Counted from the first letter of the stretch, positions 45,047 to 55,811 are shown. The stretch is 64,000 nucleotides of DNA from Falciphora oryzae (GCA_000733355.1 JNVV01000052.1:218723-282722); one strand, 5' to 3'. Made by a program: numbers and translations. Notes: generated by a model not told the origin, from the letters alone.

Positions 45047-47372
45047 ATGGCGCAATCGCGACAGGAAGGCGTTGGTGACGCTGTGTTCCGCGCTGCGCTC
45101 GAGTGCGATAAACTCTTCGAGAAGCTTCGAACACAAGCCGCCAGTCCAGACCATCAAACAACATCCTCGGGCACCTCCCCATCGGCTCTTGGGGGAGTAT
45201 GAGTCAAGATTCAATGTCTGGACGGCGTATCTCGGGGTGTTTGCCGAGGAGCGAGCGTCGCTTGACCAGCGCCTCAGTGCTGCCAGCGATATCAGGGATA
45301 TGATCTGTGGTCTACTCAGCGTATTGCCTGAGGCTCTCACCCAAAGTACGCATAAACCTTGTTTTCTGGTTCTGTCATCTCTTTGCCTTCATCAAGGATA
45401 TGGTACCCGCAAACACACCTCTAATTCTCACAAACTAATGCTTGCCAGTCGTGTCAAACTCATACCCGATGTCCACGCACACCACGGAGGCGACATCAGC
45501 CTCTTATGCAATCATCGAAGACTGCCTCGAGCGCATGCAGAGGCTTGGGGTTGCTATTCGCCAGTCTTTGGCCGGTAGTCTGGTATCTAGGGTCGAGCAG
45601 TTCCGTCTGAAAAAGGGAGCCAGCCACCACGACAGGCTGAAGTTGCTTGTCGAGGCTTCAACCAAGTCGCTTTATAGAGATCTGACGAGCGGCCTACAAA
45701 CACGCCTCGTCCAGACAGTAGTCGCGCGATGCGACCGTCTGGCGTATGTGAAGGCACATCAACGAAAACTGGCATTTCGGAGGAGCAGCCCTTTGGCAAT
45801 ATCACCGCTTGATGTCTCCACCGGACCTAGTCCCACTTCGGTGCCGGCACCGGTCCCAGTTTCGGCCCAACCCAGCGTTGCCGGCAGATTAAAGCTGTCC
45901 CTCGCCTCGCCATCTTCTCCGCGCAAGCCGCCTGTCCAGGAGGCATTATCGGCCACAGACCCATCTACTCTGAACAACACAAACATCCAGAACATCAAAG
46001 AGATTCTGAAGAACAGAAAGTCGCCGACACAAGCAGGGACATCTGTACCAAGCCTGACGTCGTCTGTTCCCTTCGGCGTTGTAAACTATCCGAAGCCCCC
46101 TAAGGCGTCACTGTCATGCTCCTGGTGCTTCAGCTCTCTTTCAGACCGCGTAAAAGCGGAGACTAAAAGGTGGAGGTAAGCAAACTTGATATACAGCCAT
46201 GGAGGTCGTGCTAGATGCACTATTAACAAAATACCAAACGTACTGCCCGCAGACAACACGTTGACCAAGACCTCATACCATATGTGTGCCTTTCCGAGAA
46301 GTGTCAGGACCCTGTTCTTGAGTTCTCATCCTTCAAGATATGGAGATCACACATGGAAGAGGCTCACACCAGCGCGTGGGCTGAGCGAACCCATCCACCT
46401 CTGGTTTGGACTTGCGACATCAACCATACTCCGCCATTGCAGTTCCACAAGCCGGAGCTTCTCTGCCAACATATTTCAGACGAGCACCGGAGCAATCTCA
46501 CGAGTTCGCAGATCCAAAGGCTTGTCCAGAGGAGCTCTATACGCAAGTTGAGACCACAAGGACAATGTCCGCTTTGCGGCTTCGATGTTCGCCCGAGCGG
46601 GTCTCCTGAAGTCGGCAACCCGGCAGCAGGCCCAGCGATTATGCGACCAGTACAGAGCTTCATCACTCCAAGGAAGAGACCTCAGCGAAAGGGGCTGAAG
46701 AAATCGGACAAGAAATCAGTACGGTTCAGTTTGTCAACAGGACCTTTCAACATCGCGAAGCAGTCACCCAAGGCAAGCAACGACGACGATGACGACGGCG
46801 ACGACGACTCTTCCCCTGAAAATCGTACAATTGTGAAAGATAAGGAGTCTCTAGGTAGCAAAGAATGGGCTTTGTCGCGAAGAATGGCGAAGCATGTCGG
46901 CGGCCACCTCCAGGCCTTGTCTTTCCTTTCCCTCCGGCTCCTCGATCTTGCTTCGGAGGAGCAACCTGGCGAAGCCTCCCAAAGGGAAGCCTCCAAGCCT
47001 GGCGGCGGCTCGGCGGACATCATAGGCGACGACGATGACAGCCAAGGCCACCATAGTGGCATGGATCAGTCCCAAACATCAACCCCGTCAGGATGGGAAA
47101 CGGAAAGCGAGGACGAAAAATTTACGGGTGGCCCCGGCAATGTGAGTGAACCTGTCGCTCTTGAGTCGAGTGCACCTTTCGCCACTCCTCCTGCCGCTAG
47201 CCTCGTCGCCAGAGTCTCAGAGATCCTCAACAGACCACGCATTGTCCCCCCTCCCGATGGCAACACAGATCCCGCCAGCGGGATTCCTACTACCGTCGAC
47301 GACGCGCCACTCAGGGCCTGTCCTAGACTAACGATTTTTTGGTTTTTTGGTTTTTTGCTAAAATTTTTCTAA
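45047..47372 (+). CDS. C2H2-type zinc-finger-like fungal protein, one apparent frameshift, 3' end changed by a MITE
   Basis: Exons 45047-45345, 45449-46175 and 46253-47372 (GTACGC..CCAG; GTAAGC..GCAG). Exon 1 opens MAQSRQEGVGDAVFRAALEC and must change frame at the G5 run (45190-45194) to continue EYESRFNVWTAYLGVF; one G fewer restores it, and all later phases then agree. The middle is Pro/Ser-rich. After KPPKASLSCSWCF come zinc-finger-like units: RWRQHVDQDLIPYVCLSEKC ... WRSHMEEAH, HKPELLCQHISDEH and CPLCGFDV. This order is typical of a large ascomycete C2H2 family often near STAND/NLR genes. The C-terminus is acidic and low-complexity. The present stop lies inside a MITE (47314-47542); before insertion the frame would have ended at 47571. 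Function unknown. Confidence 0.62.
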
Positions 47373-47542
47373 AGATTGAAAGCCTTGCATTAAAAAGGAA
47401 GCATACGAAAAGAATTTGTATTATTTAAAACCGTATCCATATTAATTTGTTTTTGCTATCCTGCCTTTAGCGTTGATATATTTTAGAAAAAAGTTGAGCA
47501 AAAAACCAAAAAACCAAAAAACCGTTAGTCTAGGACAGGCCC
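47314..47542. mobile_element. Complete MITE with TIRs and TCA target duplication (PIF/Harbinger-like)
   Basis: A 229-bp element with terminal inverted repeats starting GGGCCTGTCCTAGACTAACG and continuing T-rich for at least 46 bp with one mismatch. It is flanked by TCA on both sides (47311-47313 and 47543-47545). No coding capacity. GG(G/C)CCTGT-type ends with 3-bp duplications are usual in PIF/Harbinger (Tourist-like) MITEs. It sits inside the last exon of the C2H2-type gene. Confidence 0.85.
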
Positions 47543-47849
47543 TCATAGTCTCAGTGGCTCAGACCAGATAAGGGGCGAAGGTCACACAAGTCACTTTTTC
47601 TCCACTCCCAGCCACAGCATTAATTTAACCAATTATAATCCCCACACAACTTCGCCGCCATCTGGTCTGAGGTCGGATGGTGCGAAAAGCGTCATTGATT
47701 TTCTAAATCCCACCAAACCACCAAACCACCAAAATTGCATTCTTCCATCCCCCCTACCATACCACGCGTGCAATTCGCATCTACTAAGCGATTTATTCGA
47801 ATCTGCGCTTACGAAAATTAAAATTCCTACTATTTCTGCAATCTTTGTA

Positions 47850-50766
47850 ATGTTTTCCCCATCGTTTCTTTCCTATTTGCCTGCCTTCCCTTCCGGGCAG
47901 CCGCCGCAAAATGCCCCTGATGCCGCGGTCCTTACGTCGGATTTTACGATTCCCCTAACATTACCACTTCCGCCGCCGTCGCTCGAATCCGACTTTAACT
48001 CCGAATCCGACTCCGAATCCGATACGCCGTTAAACATCTTCCCCAATTTAACGCCTCGTCCGCCTGCTTCCGATTCCCCTTCCGTCGCCCAGCATCGCCA
48101 ATTGCAGAACCGTCGACCAAGGGTCGCCGTATCTTCCCACGAACCCCGCCCCCACCTCCCATTTAACGATGCCTTCGAAGCGCCCGACGAAACCAACATG
48201 TTCGCCGATAATCTAGTAAACGAAACATTAGAATGCTGGCGCGCCCGTCACCATACTATCCGCGGGCAGCATCATTTTACTTTCGCACATTTTATTAAAC
48301 AATAGGCGTGCCAGCGCCGCAACGACGGTTAACGTAATAAACCTCGCCTCCATCAACTCCGCGCTTTTTTGCAAAACCCCGAAGTCAAAAGCGCTCTCCT
48401 CGAAACCGGCGTCGAGGTCCGATTCGATAGCGAAAGCCAACCCGCAAACGCGTACCATACCACCCTCCGCCGAAAGCTCGACAACTTTACCGTATTTAAC
48501 CCTTTTAACACTTTCGACCCCGAATAGTATTATAAAAGGGAAAACCTTTGCAGCGCCAAAAACATTTGCGACGTTACCTGGGTGAAAAAAGACTTTGTCC
48601 AAAGCGATACGCGCTTTTAAAAACATGCGCCTTATTTGTACCAGTTACTAACTGCTGTTATAGCTAACTCCCGCGCCGATTGGGACTTTTACGGCCCCAA
48701 CCAACATACCCCCAACCCTATAACAAAGGGGGGACCGTCCCCGCCCAAAAAAAACAAAAACATTAGCCCCCGGTTTTTAATCGCGAGTTTGATGGCATAC
48801 GCGCGGGCGCTTAAAAAAAGCAACTATTTAGGGCGGATACTTAAGGTGTATCAAGTGTAAAGCGGGGTTACCAAAAGGGTGACGAATGTGCTCGCGAAAT
48901 TCGGAATCAGTTCGTTTTACAAGGTTACGAAAAAGCAAATAGGCGGGCTGGTAGATAGGGCCACAGTACGTATACCAGCTAAATAATATATAATTATATA
49001 GTTAGTTAACTATAGATATTTTATTTAAAAAAACCTTAAACGCATCGCATTTAATCCCAATCTCACCTTCGTTTACGACAATTTTAACTTTATAAACCGG
49101 GTCCAAAACCTCGGTTATGGCCGCAAAGACGTTATGCGGAACATTACCATTTGCCTCGCCATCGGGAACCCTAACATCGTCCGCTACATTTAGTTTTAAT
49201 AGTATACGACCGTACCGTTTAACGACGAATGGCTTTTGGGGCCGTATATGTCCGTATTACCTTAAACTATAGCGCAATGCTCCGATTTTTTTTTCCGCTA
49301 TAAAACGATGCATTATCTTTTTGGAAGGAAACTCCCTTTTCATTTTCCAAACCGTTAGTTCCCCGAAATTGCCCGCGTTATTACGCCAAAGTCCTATATT
49401 ATCCAAACCTTTACTATTATGGAAAACGAAGGGGAGTTTAGCGGCGTCTTTCGGATACACGAAAAATTATTCCAAAAATTGCTCGGCTTTAAGCCGGATA
49501 TTTTCGATTACGATAACGTACTTTTCCTCCTACATAGCGACTAAAAAACCACGTCCTTTATTAGGCATGTTTAATTTGCTTAGCTCAAATGCACGATACC
49601 TTTCGACCGCAAGCAATAGATGCTTTTTATCCCGGCATTTTTTTTACATCCAATACAATTTTATTTATTATATTTGGAAAGAATTTTCTCCTTTGGTTAA
49701 GGCCGACGTATTAGGCCTAAGTCGCACCTAGAAACTTTCGGTTGCTAAGCCAGAGTTTTACTATGCGATTCGACTGCTTTAGGACGCTTACCGTGCACGC
49801 GTCCTCGCTATAGTTATATACGTGCTGCAATAGGACGACAAACTTCCCAAAAGTTAAAGCCTTACCCCTTTTGCGGTAAAGGATGCATTTGCTACGGCGC
49901 CCCTAAATTATATAAATTAAACATTGGCTAAAGTATATATCGACGCATTTTTTTAACGTATTACCGCTGGTTTGTACCCAAATACACCTGGATTTATTAA
50001 CATCCCTTTCCGGTTATAATATCGGTACCTCCAAATTATACAACTCCTTTGGACTATTAACGAAGCTGTACGCCGGGGAGATTTCGGCGTCCTTTAATAG
50101 CATATCCCTTTTTTTGTATTTTTTTTTTACGAATATAAAGCCAAAAACTATAGGCTAGAAATGCTGTATTTGGCTTGGCTTTTGCATCCAGATGTTATAA
50201 ACGAGCCGTTTCGCACGGGTATCCTTCGGTTAGGTTTTATCCGCTATATTACAACCGGTAGCGGGTTTAAACCTATCGACCTTACTATTAAACACTTTAA
50301 TAAAGCATTTTCGCTTGATATCTAAGCTAATAAAAACTTTACCTATAATATATGGGCTACTTTTAAAAATTATGCCGCTTTCGGACCGATAAAAGCAGTT
50401 ATTCGGAAGGTATTGGAAATAAAGTTTAGCTAATATAATAATGCTCGATATATAGTGGCATTAACCAAACAAAACGTTTTGTAATATGCTTGCTTGCTTG
50501 TTAATAACGGGAATAGGAGCAAATACGATAAAGTAAATTAAAACGCCGAATTCGATGCCCCGCCGCTTTTCCAAAAGGGAATAAAACATATGCTTAATGG
50601 CAAATTGGATACGTTTAATCGAACCATTATCCGGCCCATCGACGTATATTATTAGCGGGGTTTGGCAGTAGCAAAAAAGGGAATAGCCGATTTAGTTATC
50701 GAAAATAGGGAAAGCGAACGTGAATATTTTTTAGGGGACGACGATAATAGCGGGGTTGAGGCGTAA
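47850..50766 (+). pseudogene. DUF6589-like protein gene, RIP-degraded
   Basis: From 47850 the frame reads a Pro/Ser-rich, acidic N-terminus (LPLPPPSLESDFNSESDSES), then WRARHHTIRG and, across many in-frame TAG/TAA codons in the same frame, LHQLRAFLQNPEVKSALLE, FLIASLMAYARALKKSN and TKRVTNVLAKFGISSFYKVT. After an AT-rich probable intron near 48990-49050 comes NLTFVYDNFNFINRVQNLGY with VMRNITICLA, the pattern of the fungal DUF6589 family (VYDNxNF followed by a basic/aromatic stretch). The stops are those expected from CAA/CAG/TGG under RIP. The C-terminal third also stays largely in frame. The molecular role of this family is not established; association with repeats suggests a mobile-element function. 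Confidence 0.6.
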
Positions 50767-50879
50767 ATGCTGGGTTTATCCCGGAGTTCCGTAACGCTAA
50801 ATAAGGACCCCCCTAATATTTTCCGTCGGCCTACTGCACCCGTTATCGTCTTTTCGGCGGGGTTAATTGCTTAAAAACT

Positions 50880-53040
50880 CCAAATGCCCTCATATTCCGT
50901 TTCTTTCGCCCGTTTAAATTAGCACCAGCAGGCTAGGACGCTTTAGCCTTACGGTTGGCCTTGTTTTTTTCCCTCCACGTATAGTATGCTGCTATGCCTT
51001 TGGCTTTAATATCCTCGCATTTTTGCACCAACAGCTGGCCGTATGGAACGAGCTAATGCTTGCATGCACTTTGGCTAATAGCTTTTACCTGCCGGTATAG
51101 GTCGTTAACGTCCTGGATAGGCTTGTCGGTTGATTTAAGGTCGAGCGAAAGCTATACCGCAATTTCGGGCTTTAATATCCACTCGCTAAACAGGTCAAGC
51201 TATCGCCACTCGTCGGGGCTAATAACGTATGTAGTAAAATAAAACGCATATTTCATTAACTTTTGGTAAATGAACCATTTTATCGTACGTACGCGTATAG
51301 TAAGATTTTTCGATTTTTCGACCACCGTTAAAAGGAGTCGCCCGAGCTTATGGTAGCATACGTTGCAGCATTTAATATGCTTAACTAACGAAGGATTTAC
51401 TTTTTGCAGCAAATCAAATGTCGTTTGCCTAAAGCATTTGGCATTAGCGAATTCGTACATTTCGGGATGCGCCTTTTAAAATTTTCCGCGTCAGCGGATA
51501 TCGTCGTTTATCCATTTCTCGTATTGCTTCCCGGAAAAAATACCCAATTCCAAATCGAATTCGCTGTCAGTTACCGATATTATTTAACTGCCGGCTATAT
51601 TGGATTTTACGTCGATAATAAAGAACCGGGTTTAAAAATAGTCCGACCCTAACAGTTAAAAATCGTTTGCCTTTATAAACGCACCGGAAGCGGCTATTCT
51701 AAACCGCAAACTGCTAAATACCGTAAAAATATAAGTTTTTTTCGAGCCACGTTTGGGTTTAACTGGTTTAGGGACATTAATCCCTATAGTATCGAAATAC
51801 TAATAGGGGGCAAAAAAATAAGCTATACCTTGCCCCATAGCGGACCGGGACGCTTTGCCAAACCGCTGGACCAAATCCGCCACATTTAATAAAATCGGTG
51901 CTTTAAACTGTATTACGCGCATTACATTTGGAATATTTATGCCTATACCCAGCGACATAGTAGCCAAAATAAATCGAATCGTAAAATCGGTGCGCCGGAA
52001 TATGTTATAAATAATGCGTTAGTCCGTCGATGGTGTTAAGGAATGGTAGGTTATAATAATGCGGGCAGCGGTATTTTTATCGACCCCTTTCGACGTTAGG
52101 TAATAGAGGAGTAAATAACGAACGTTAACGAGCTCCGATTTGTTATTTATATAAATAATGGTTTTGGGAATAAATTAAAAAGGTGTGTCCGGTTAAACGT
52201 TAGCGAAAAGAAATAGCAATGGATTGTAATCTTTTTGCAGTTTTTTTTTTGCTAACGCTTGGAAAACGATAGTAATATTTGGCCGGTCGATAAACGTACG
52301 TATAATCCGGAATTGGTACACGCCTAAACCGAACTGCCGGAAGCCGGTATAAAATAATACGAAGGCTTTTGCTTTTGCGGTTAAAGTAGCAATATACCCA
52401 AAAAAGGGAATAAATATGGGGATAGCAGACCGGATTAGGTGAAGATTAGGGTAAAAAATGCGGAATTCTTTCCATTAATGGACCGTATGGAGTTCGTTAA
52501 TAGCAATAAACGCAATATGCTGGTTAAATTTAGCATAGCGGAAAAGAGCGAAAAACCGCGCATTTGTGGCTTGTTCCGGACCCAAAAGGATATAGGTGTA
52601 TTGCGTAGCTTTTTGTGCGTTCCAGATATCGGCATCCTATTATTTATATATTAGTACTTATTATTTCCATTAATTTAACCGCGTAAAGGAGTATTTTACG
52701 TATAGTTTAGTTAATAAAAATGGGGTTAGCAAAAAGGAACCTAGCAACTACTTCGGCCTATTTTTCCCCCAGTTTGCTTAAGGGGATAATCTGGATAGTA
52801 ATATGCCTGTTTTTGATAACAAACACTGCTTGGAATACGATGCTTTTACCGTATCCAGTTTTGGCAATAAGTATCGTATTTCCCAGTTGGTAGATAATAC
52901 GCCGGATGCACTCGATTTGATCGGGTTTAGGATAACGGGGTTCCTAGTTTGTTAGCGTTTCCTGGTTAAGGAAAAACGTAGTAACAGCTTTTATAAACTG
53001 TTTTTGCATATCGAAATCGTTTGCGCATGCGGAATACTTA
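50880..53040 (-). pseudogene. RecQ-like DEAH-type helicase gene, RIP-degraded
   Basis: Read leftward: YPKPDQIECIRRIIYQLGNT and ILIAKTGYGKSIVFQAVFVI (motif I, Walker A, ~52860), then IIPLS, IAINELHTVH with a following W (degenerate DEAH box), ATLTAKAKAFV (SAT-like), a middle region near 52200-52000, ATMSLGIGINIPNVMRVIQF (motif V) and QRFGKASRS (motif VI) near 51860. A ~300-residue C-terminal region with a CCNVCYHKLGR Cys motif follows. Frames are interrupted by many stops consistent with RIP. RecQ helicases unwind 3'-tailed duplexes; element-borne copies recall telomere-linked helicases of fungi. It converges on the DUF6589-like gene. Confidence 0.65.
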
Positions 53041-53634
53041 TACAATTCCGAAATAACCTAACGGAAAAGCACGGTTTAAACCTGCTTTCCAGCCAGATTT
53101 TTGCTGCTAGCGATGGCAGAAAGCAAAAACGCAATACGGGGGGCGCGAGCCACTAGCCCAGCTATATTCGGCTCCAAATTTAAAGCCGGTATTAAACCTA
53201 GTGGTCGATTTGATATGGGGGTAACTGGGTAAAGCTATTCCCAAGTTGTAAAAAATTGCTTTTTTTCGATTAGCAAACCTATTTCTAATCCAAATACCGA
53301 ACATAAAAAAATATTATTGGATATAAAATATTAAGCTTACCCCTAACGTTTTATTTTTAAGCTTAAATAAATTGGGTCGAATAGCGAGATTTTGGAGTAA
53401 AGTTTGTGGGATTTTTATATTATATGGGCGATCCCAAGGTGTAAGCCCGAAAATCACCATGCGATCCCAAATTTAAACCACAAAAAAACCCCAGCCCTAC
53501 AATACATTTGCACGGACTAGTAATTTGAGCGTAAGCTATATCGTGAGCTACAACCCACCGGAGGTGGGTCGCTTATTGAAGGTGGGTTCCCTTTTTGTAG
53601 GCTTTGAGTCTGGGCCTTTAAAACTAAGGCCCTC

Positions 53635-54282
53635 ATGCGTTCGAAGCCTGAAGGACATATAAGATCGCTGCTAGAAACCCACGGATGGAAGTTCTGCACA
53701 AATGATGCCAAAGTCTATCCATTCTCGCTTTTTAAACGCATCATGACGCCGGAAAGTGTGCGCCAAGCACTACGAGAGGACTGCCGCGTCCAGGACGAAG
53801 CCGATGTCGAACGTATCTGCCGTGAAATTCTCTTCCACGATGCCAATATTGATTTGGGACCCTGTCGTTCGGACATTTACCGGACGAACGTGGGCTACCT
53901 AAGGGTTTTTACGACACTGGTGCTGGCGAACCTGGGCCGGTTCATTGGGGATTTTGTCCATCAAAATATATCGGATGCCAATCTGCCGTTGCGAGCTCCG
54001 ATCTCCTCCGGCCGGTCCAAACCTTGGGGCGGTCCCCGGACCGACAACATCCACTCGTTCATGACTGAGCAGTGGCGCTGTCTCATACCCTTCTTTACTG
54101 CGAGGAAAATGGCGGCGCATAACATTTCCATTTCCCATCCCGCGCGATTCTGCCCTGGGAAGGCTCGATGAACGCAGAGAACTTTGGCGGAGTGTCTACA
54201 AAGCTAGTCACGATCGACCCGGAATGCTATGACTTTCGGCCACCGTTTAATAATGTGAGCTTAAATGTTATCTAAAGGCGTG
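53635..54282 (+). pseudogene. 5' fragment of a fungal kinase-associated gene, frameshifted and truncated
   Basis: From an ATG at 53743, MTPESVRQALREDCRVQDEA, VERICREILF, RVFTTLVLANLGRFIGDF, ISDANLPLR and MTEQWRCLIPFFTA match the N-terminal module in front of many ascomycete protein-kinase-like genes (pattern: VFAILxLxGR, DxxLPL, QWxxLxPxF). The reading then shifts near 54140 to a frame with RAILPWEGSMNAENFGGVST, resembling the start of the kinase domain (LPFxxxxxxGGxSxV), and is cut off at ~54282 by transposon sequence. Composition is host-like and not RIP-mutated. The expected kinase domain is absent from the window, so it is a relic. Confidence 0.6.
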
Positions 54283-54313
54283 TTTGATACTAAATGGTTT
54301 TTTGGTTTTTTAC
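54283..54313 (+). mobile_element. Degenerate transposon terminus (same TIR family as 30502 and 47314)
   Basis: GTGTTTGATACTAAATGG followed by TTTTTTGGTTTTTT resembles the GGGCCTGTTCAATACTAAAT terminus at 30502 (read on the other strand) and the T-rich arm of the 47314 MITE. It marks where the kinase-like fragment ends. Confidence 0.45.
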
Positions 54314-54337
54314 ATAACGTGGTTCATCAGTGAGTGG

Positions 54338-54795
54338 TGTTACAATCAGGCTCTGCTCCTAGGGTAGGACACCTAAGGAGGGTGCTAAACAGTACATTTA
54401 ACAAGGGTTGCTTTAGGGGAACTGGGAAACTAGTAACAGAAATCTGGATTGCTTGCCCAAGGGGGTACTTTGGAGCTAACTTAGGTTAACTAATGCCGAA
54501 GCCCCAATTAATAGCCATCTACCTGCTAAAAAACCTTCTCCTTATATACACGACCTATTTCCAGCCAGTTTTAGCGTAATGCCTATTTGGTGTGATATAT
54601 TATAATCACCCCCGATCCAACATATCATCTTAGCTAAAAATAATATATTTAAGCCCGATATATCGTACTTATCGCCGGTTGGTGTTACGTAACTCCACCT
54701 TCCTTGATTGCGGGGTTAAGGCTTCGCGCTAGGGTTTGGTCCTAGCCCTCCTATCCCTATACGTCGTCCCTACGCGTCGTGGTGTGGTCGTAACA
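54338..54795 (-). repeat. 3' LTR of the chromovirus
   Basis: 458 bp, TGTTAC...GTAACA ends, more RIP-mutated (more T/A) than the right-hand copy, for example ATATATTATAATC versus ATATGTTGTGATC. Confidence 0.93.
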
Positions 54796-54811
54796 TCAGG
54801 TCCCCTCTTTT
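54796..54811 (-). promoter_or_regulatory. Polypurine tract of the chromovirus
   Basis: AAAAGAGGGGACCTGA on the element strand, directly adjoining the 3' LTR; the expected plus-strand primer position. Confidence 0.7.
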
Positions 54812-55006
54812 AAGCCAAATCCCTTTAGCCATATTTAATTCTTCCCTTCCCTTATCAGTTAGTAAGTACTTTCCTTCCTTACCTCACCCGTCCCTTCCTA
54901 TCCTAACAAAATGTTTAGTCGGGTGTAAAAACGCAGGACTTCCAACGTCCGCTCGACAGTTCGTTAAAACGTCCTTCTTTTCTCTATTTTTCAATCCTCT
55001 TCCGAT

Positions 55007-55474
55007 ATGCCTTCCTATTCCGCATACGAGGCCGTTGGCCTCGTATTTTGCCAGGTGTCGCAAAAGGACTCTTTTCGTTACGCGGAATGCGTTCGTTTAA
55101 AACGCGCCCGTTGCGACGTCCTAGGGGTTTCGTTTAACCAACTGCGCAAAATTGCAGAACAGCATTCCAAATTTGACGCTAAGCTCGCGGCGGCTAAAAG
55201 GTTTCATCGAAAGGCTGAGGAGCTAATGCGTGCCGAAAGCGACCGTATTTAGCGGTTGCGTACGTAAAAGGATTTGTAATTTAAAAAAATGATGCGCGCG
55301 GTACGGCGCGGTATTAACAGTGTTAAGGAGTTGGAGCGAGTGGAACGGGAAAAGGCAAAACAGGAATCCCGTCAAACTGCCTCGGAAGCCGGGCCTTCCG
55401 TTCCTGCTACCGCTTCCCCGGACTGGTCCTTTTTAGAGGTCAATCCTAACCTGGACCTAGGTGTTTTTTTTTAA
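55007..55474 (+). pseudogene. Antisense accessory coding region in the chromovirus (Cys-containing, coiled-coil protein)
   Basis: On the strand opposite gag-pol, one frame reads MPSYSAYEAVGLVF..., YAECVRLKRARCDVLGVSFN, QLRKIAEQHSKFDAKLAAAK (coiled coil), then after three in-frame stops KKMMRAVRRGINSVKELERV, a Glu/Lys-rich helix and DWSFLEVNPNLD. The stops fall where Gln and Trp codons would be under RIP, and the frame is preserved across them, so this was once one continuous protein of about 155 residues or more. Similar proteins with a C-x2-C-like N-terminus and this MMRAxRRGI block occur beside fungal retrotransposons. Function is unknown. Confidence 0.6.
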
Positions 55475-55509
55475 TCGGGTAAATCGTAGAATTCCTAACA
55501 ACTTCCTTA

Positions 55510-55582
55510 GGTCCTGTAGCATATTAGGTATAGCCTTAGCTTTTTTTTACCGAAGTTTCGGGTTCGAATCCCGGCAAGGCCG
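55510..55582 (+). pseudogene. tRNA-like sequence (decayed tRNA, possibly Lys) inside the chromovirus
   Basis: GGTCCTG ... CAAGGCC can form an acceptor stem with one mismatch. GTAGCATATTAGGTATAGC resembles a D arm, and TCGGG-TTCGAAT-CCCGG is a perfect T arm. The anticodon arm (CTTAG...CGAAG around a T-rich loop) is degenerate and the loop too long, so it is not functional; TTT in the loop suggests a Lys origin. It may be a tRNA pseudogene or the head of a SINE. Confidence 0.45.
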
Positions 55583-55629
55583 TTATTAAAAAACCAATTA
55601 TTAAATTTCGGTGGTTGGTTTTTTAATAT
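55583..55629 (+). repeat. Hairpin directly after the tRNA-like sequence
   Basis: TATTAAAAAACCAA and TTGGTTTTTTAATA form a 14-bp perfect inverted repeat with an ~18-nt loop (55584-55628), immediately downstream of the tRNA-like acceptor end. Confidence 0.6.
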
Positions 55630-55711
55630 GTTTTTTTGCTAACCTTTTAACAAGCGCTTCCGCTAATACTCCGCTAGCGCTTCCTAACAATTCCTAAGGT
55701 TTATCGCTTTT

Positions 55712-55811
55712 TCCCACGTGTTTTCCTCGTAGCCGTACCCTTTCCATTTAATTAGGTATTCCTTAAAGCGTCGCTTCGTGCGTTTGTCCAAAATTTCTTC
55801 GATTTCGTACT
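55712..55811 (-). other. Chromodomain at the integrase C-terminus
   Basis: Minus-strand reading YEIEEILDKRTKRRFKEYLI, then KWKGYGYEENTWE, is a near-perfect chromodomain with the aromatic residues of the methyl-lysine cage (Y, W, Y). Chromovirus chromodomains direct integration to heterochromatin. Confidence 0.85.

Larger units (their letters stand above)
47600..53550. mobile_element. RIP-mutated element carrying a DUF6589-type gene and a convergent RecQ-like helicase gene
   Basis: The ~6-kb block is AT-rich, TA-rich and full of stops, unlike the GC-rich host genes on both sides. It holds two convergent decayed coding regions, DUF6589-like (+) and RecQ-like helicase (-), meeting near 50.8 kb. 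Terminal repeats or a target duplication could not be found by eye, so the boundaries are estimates from base composition and flanking host coding sequence. Confidence 0.55.
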
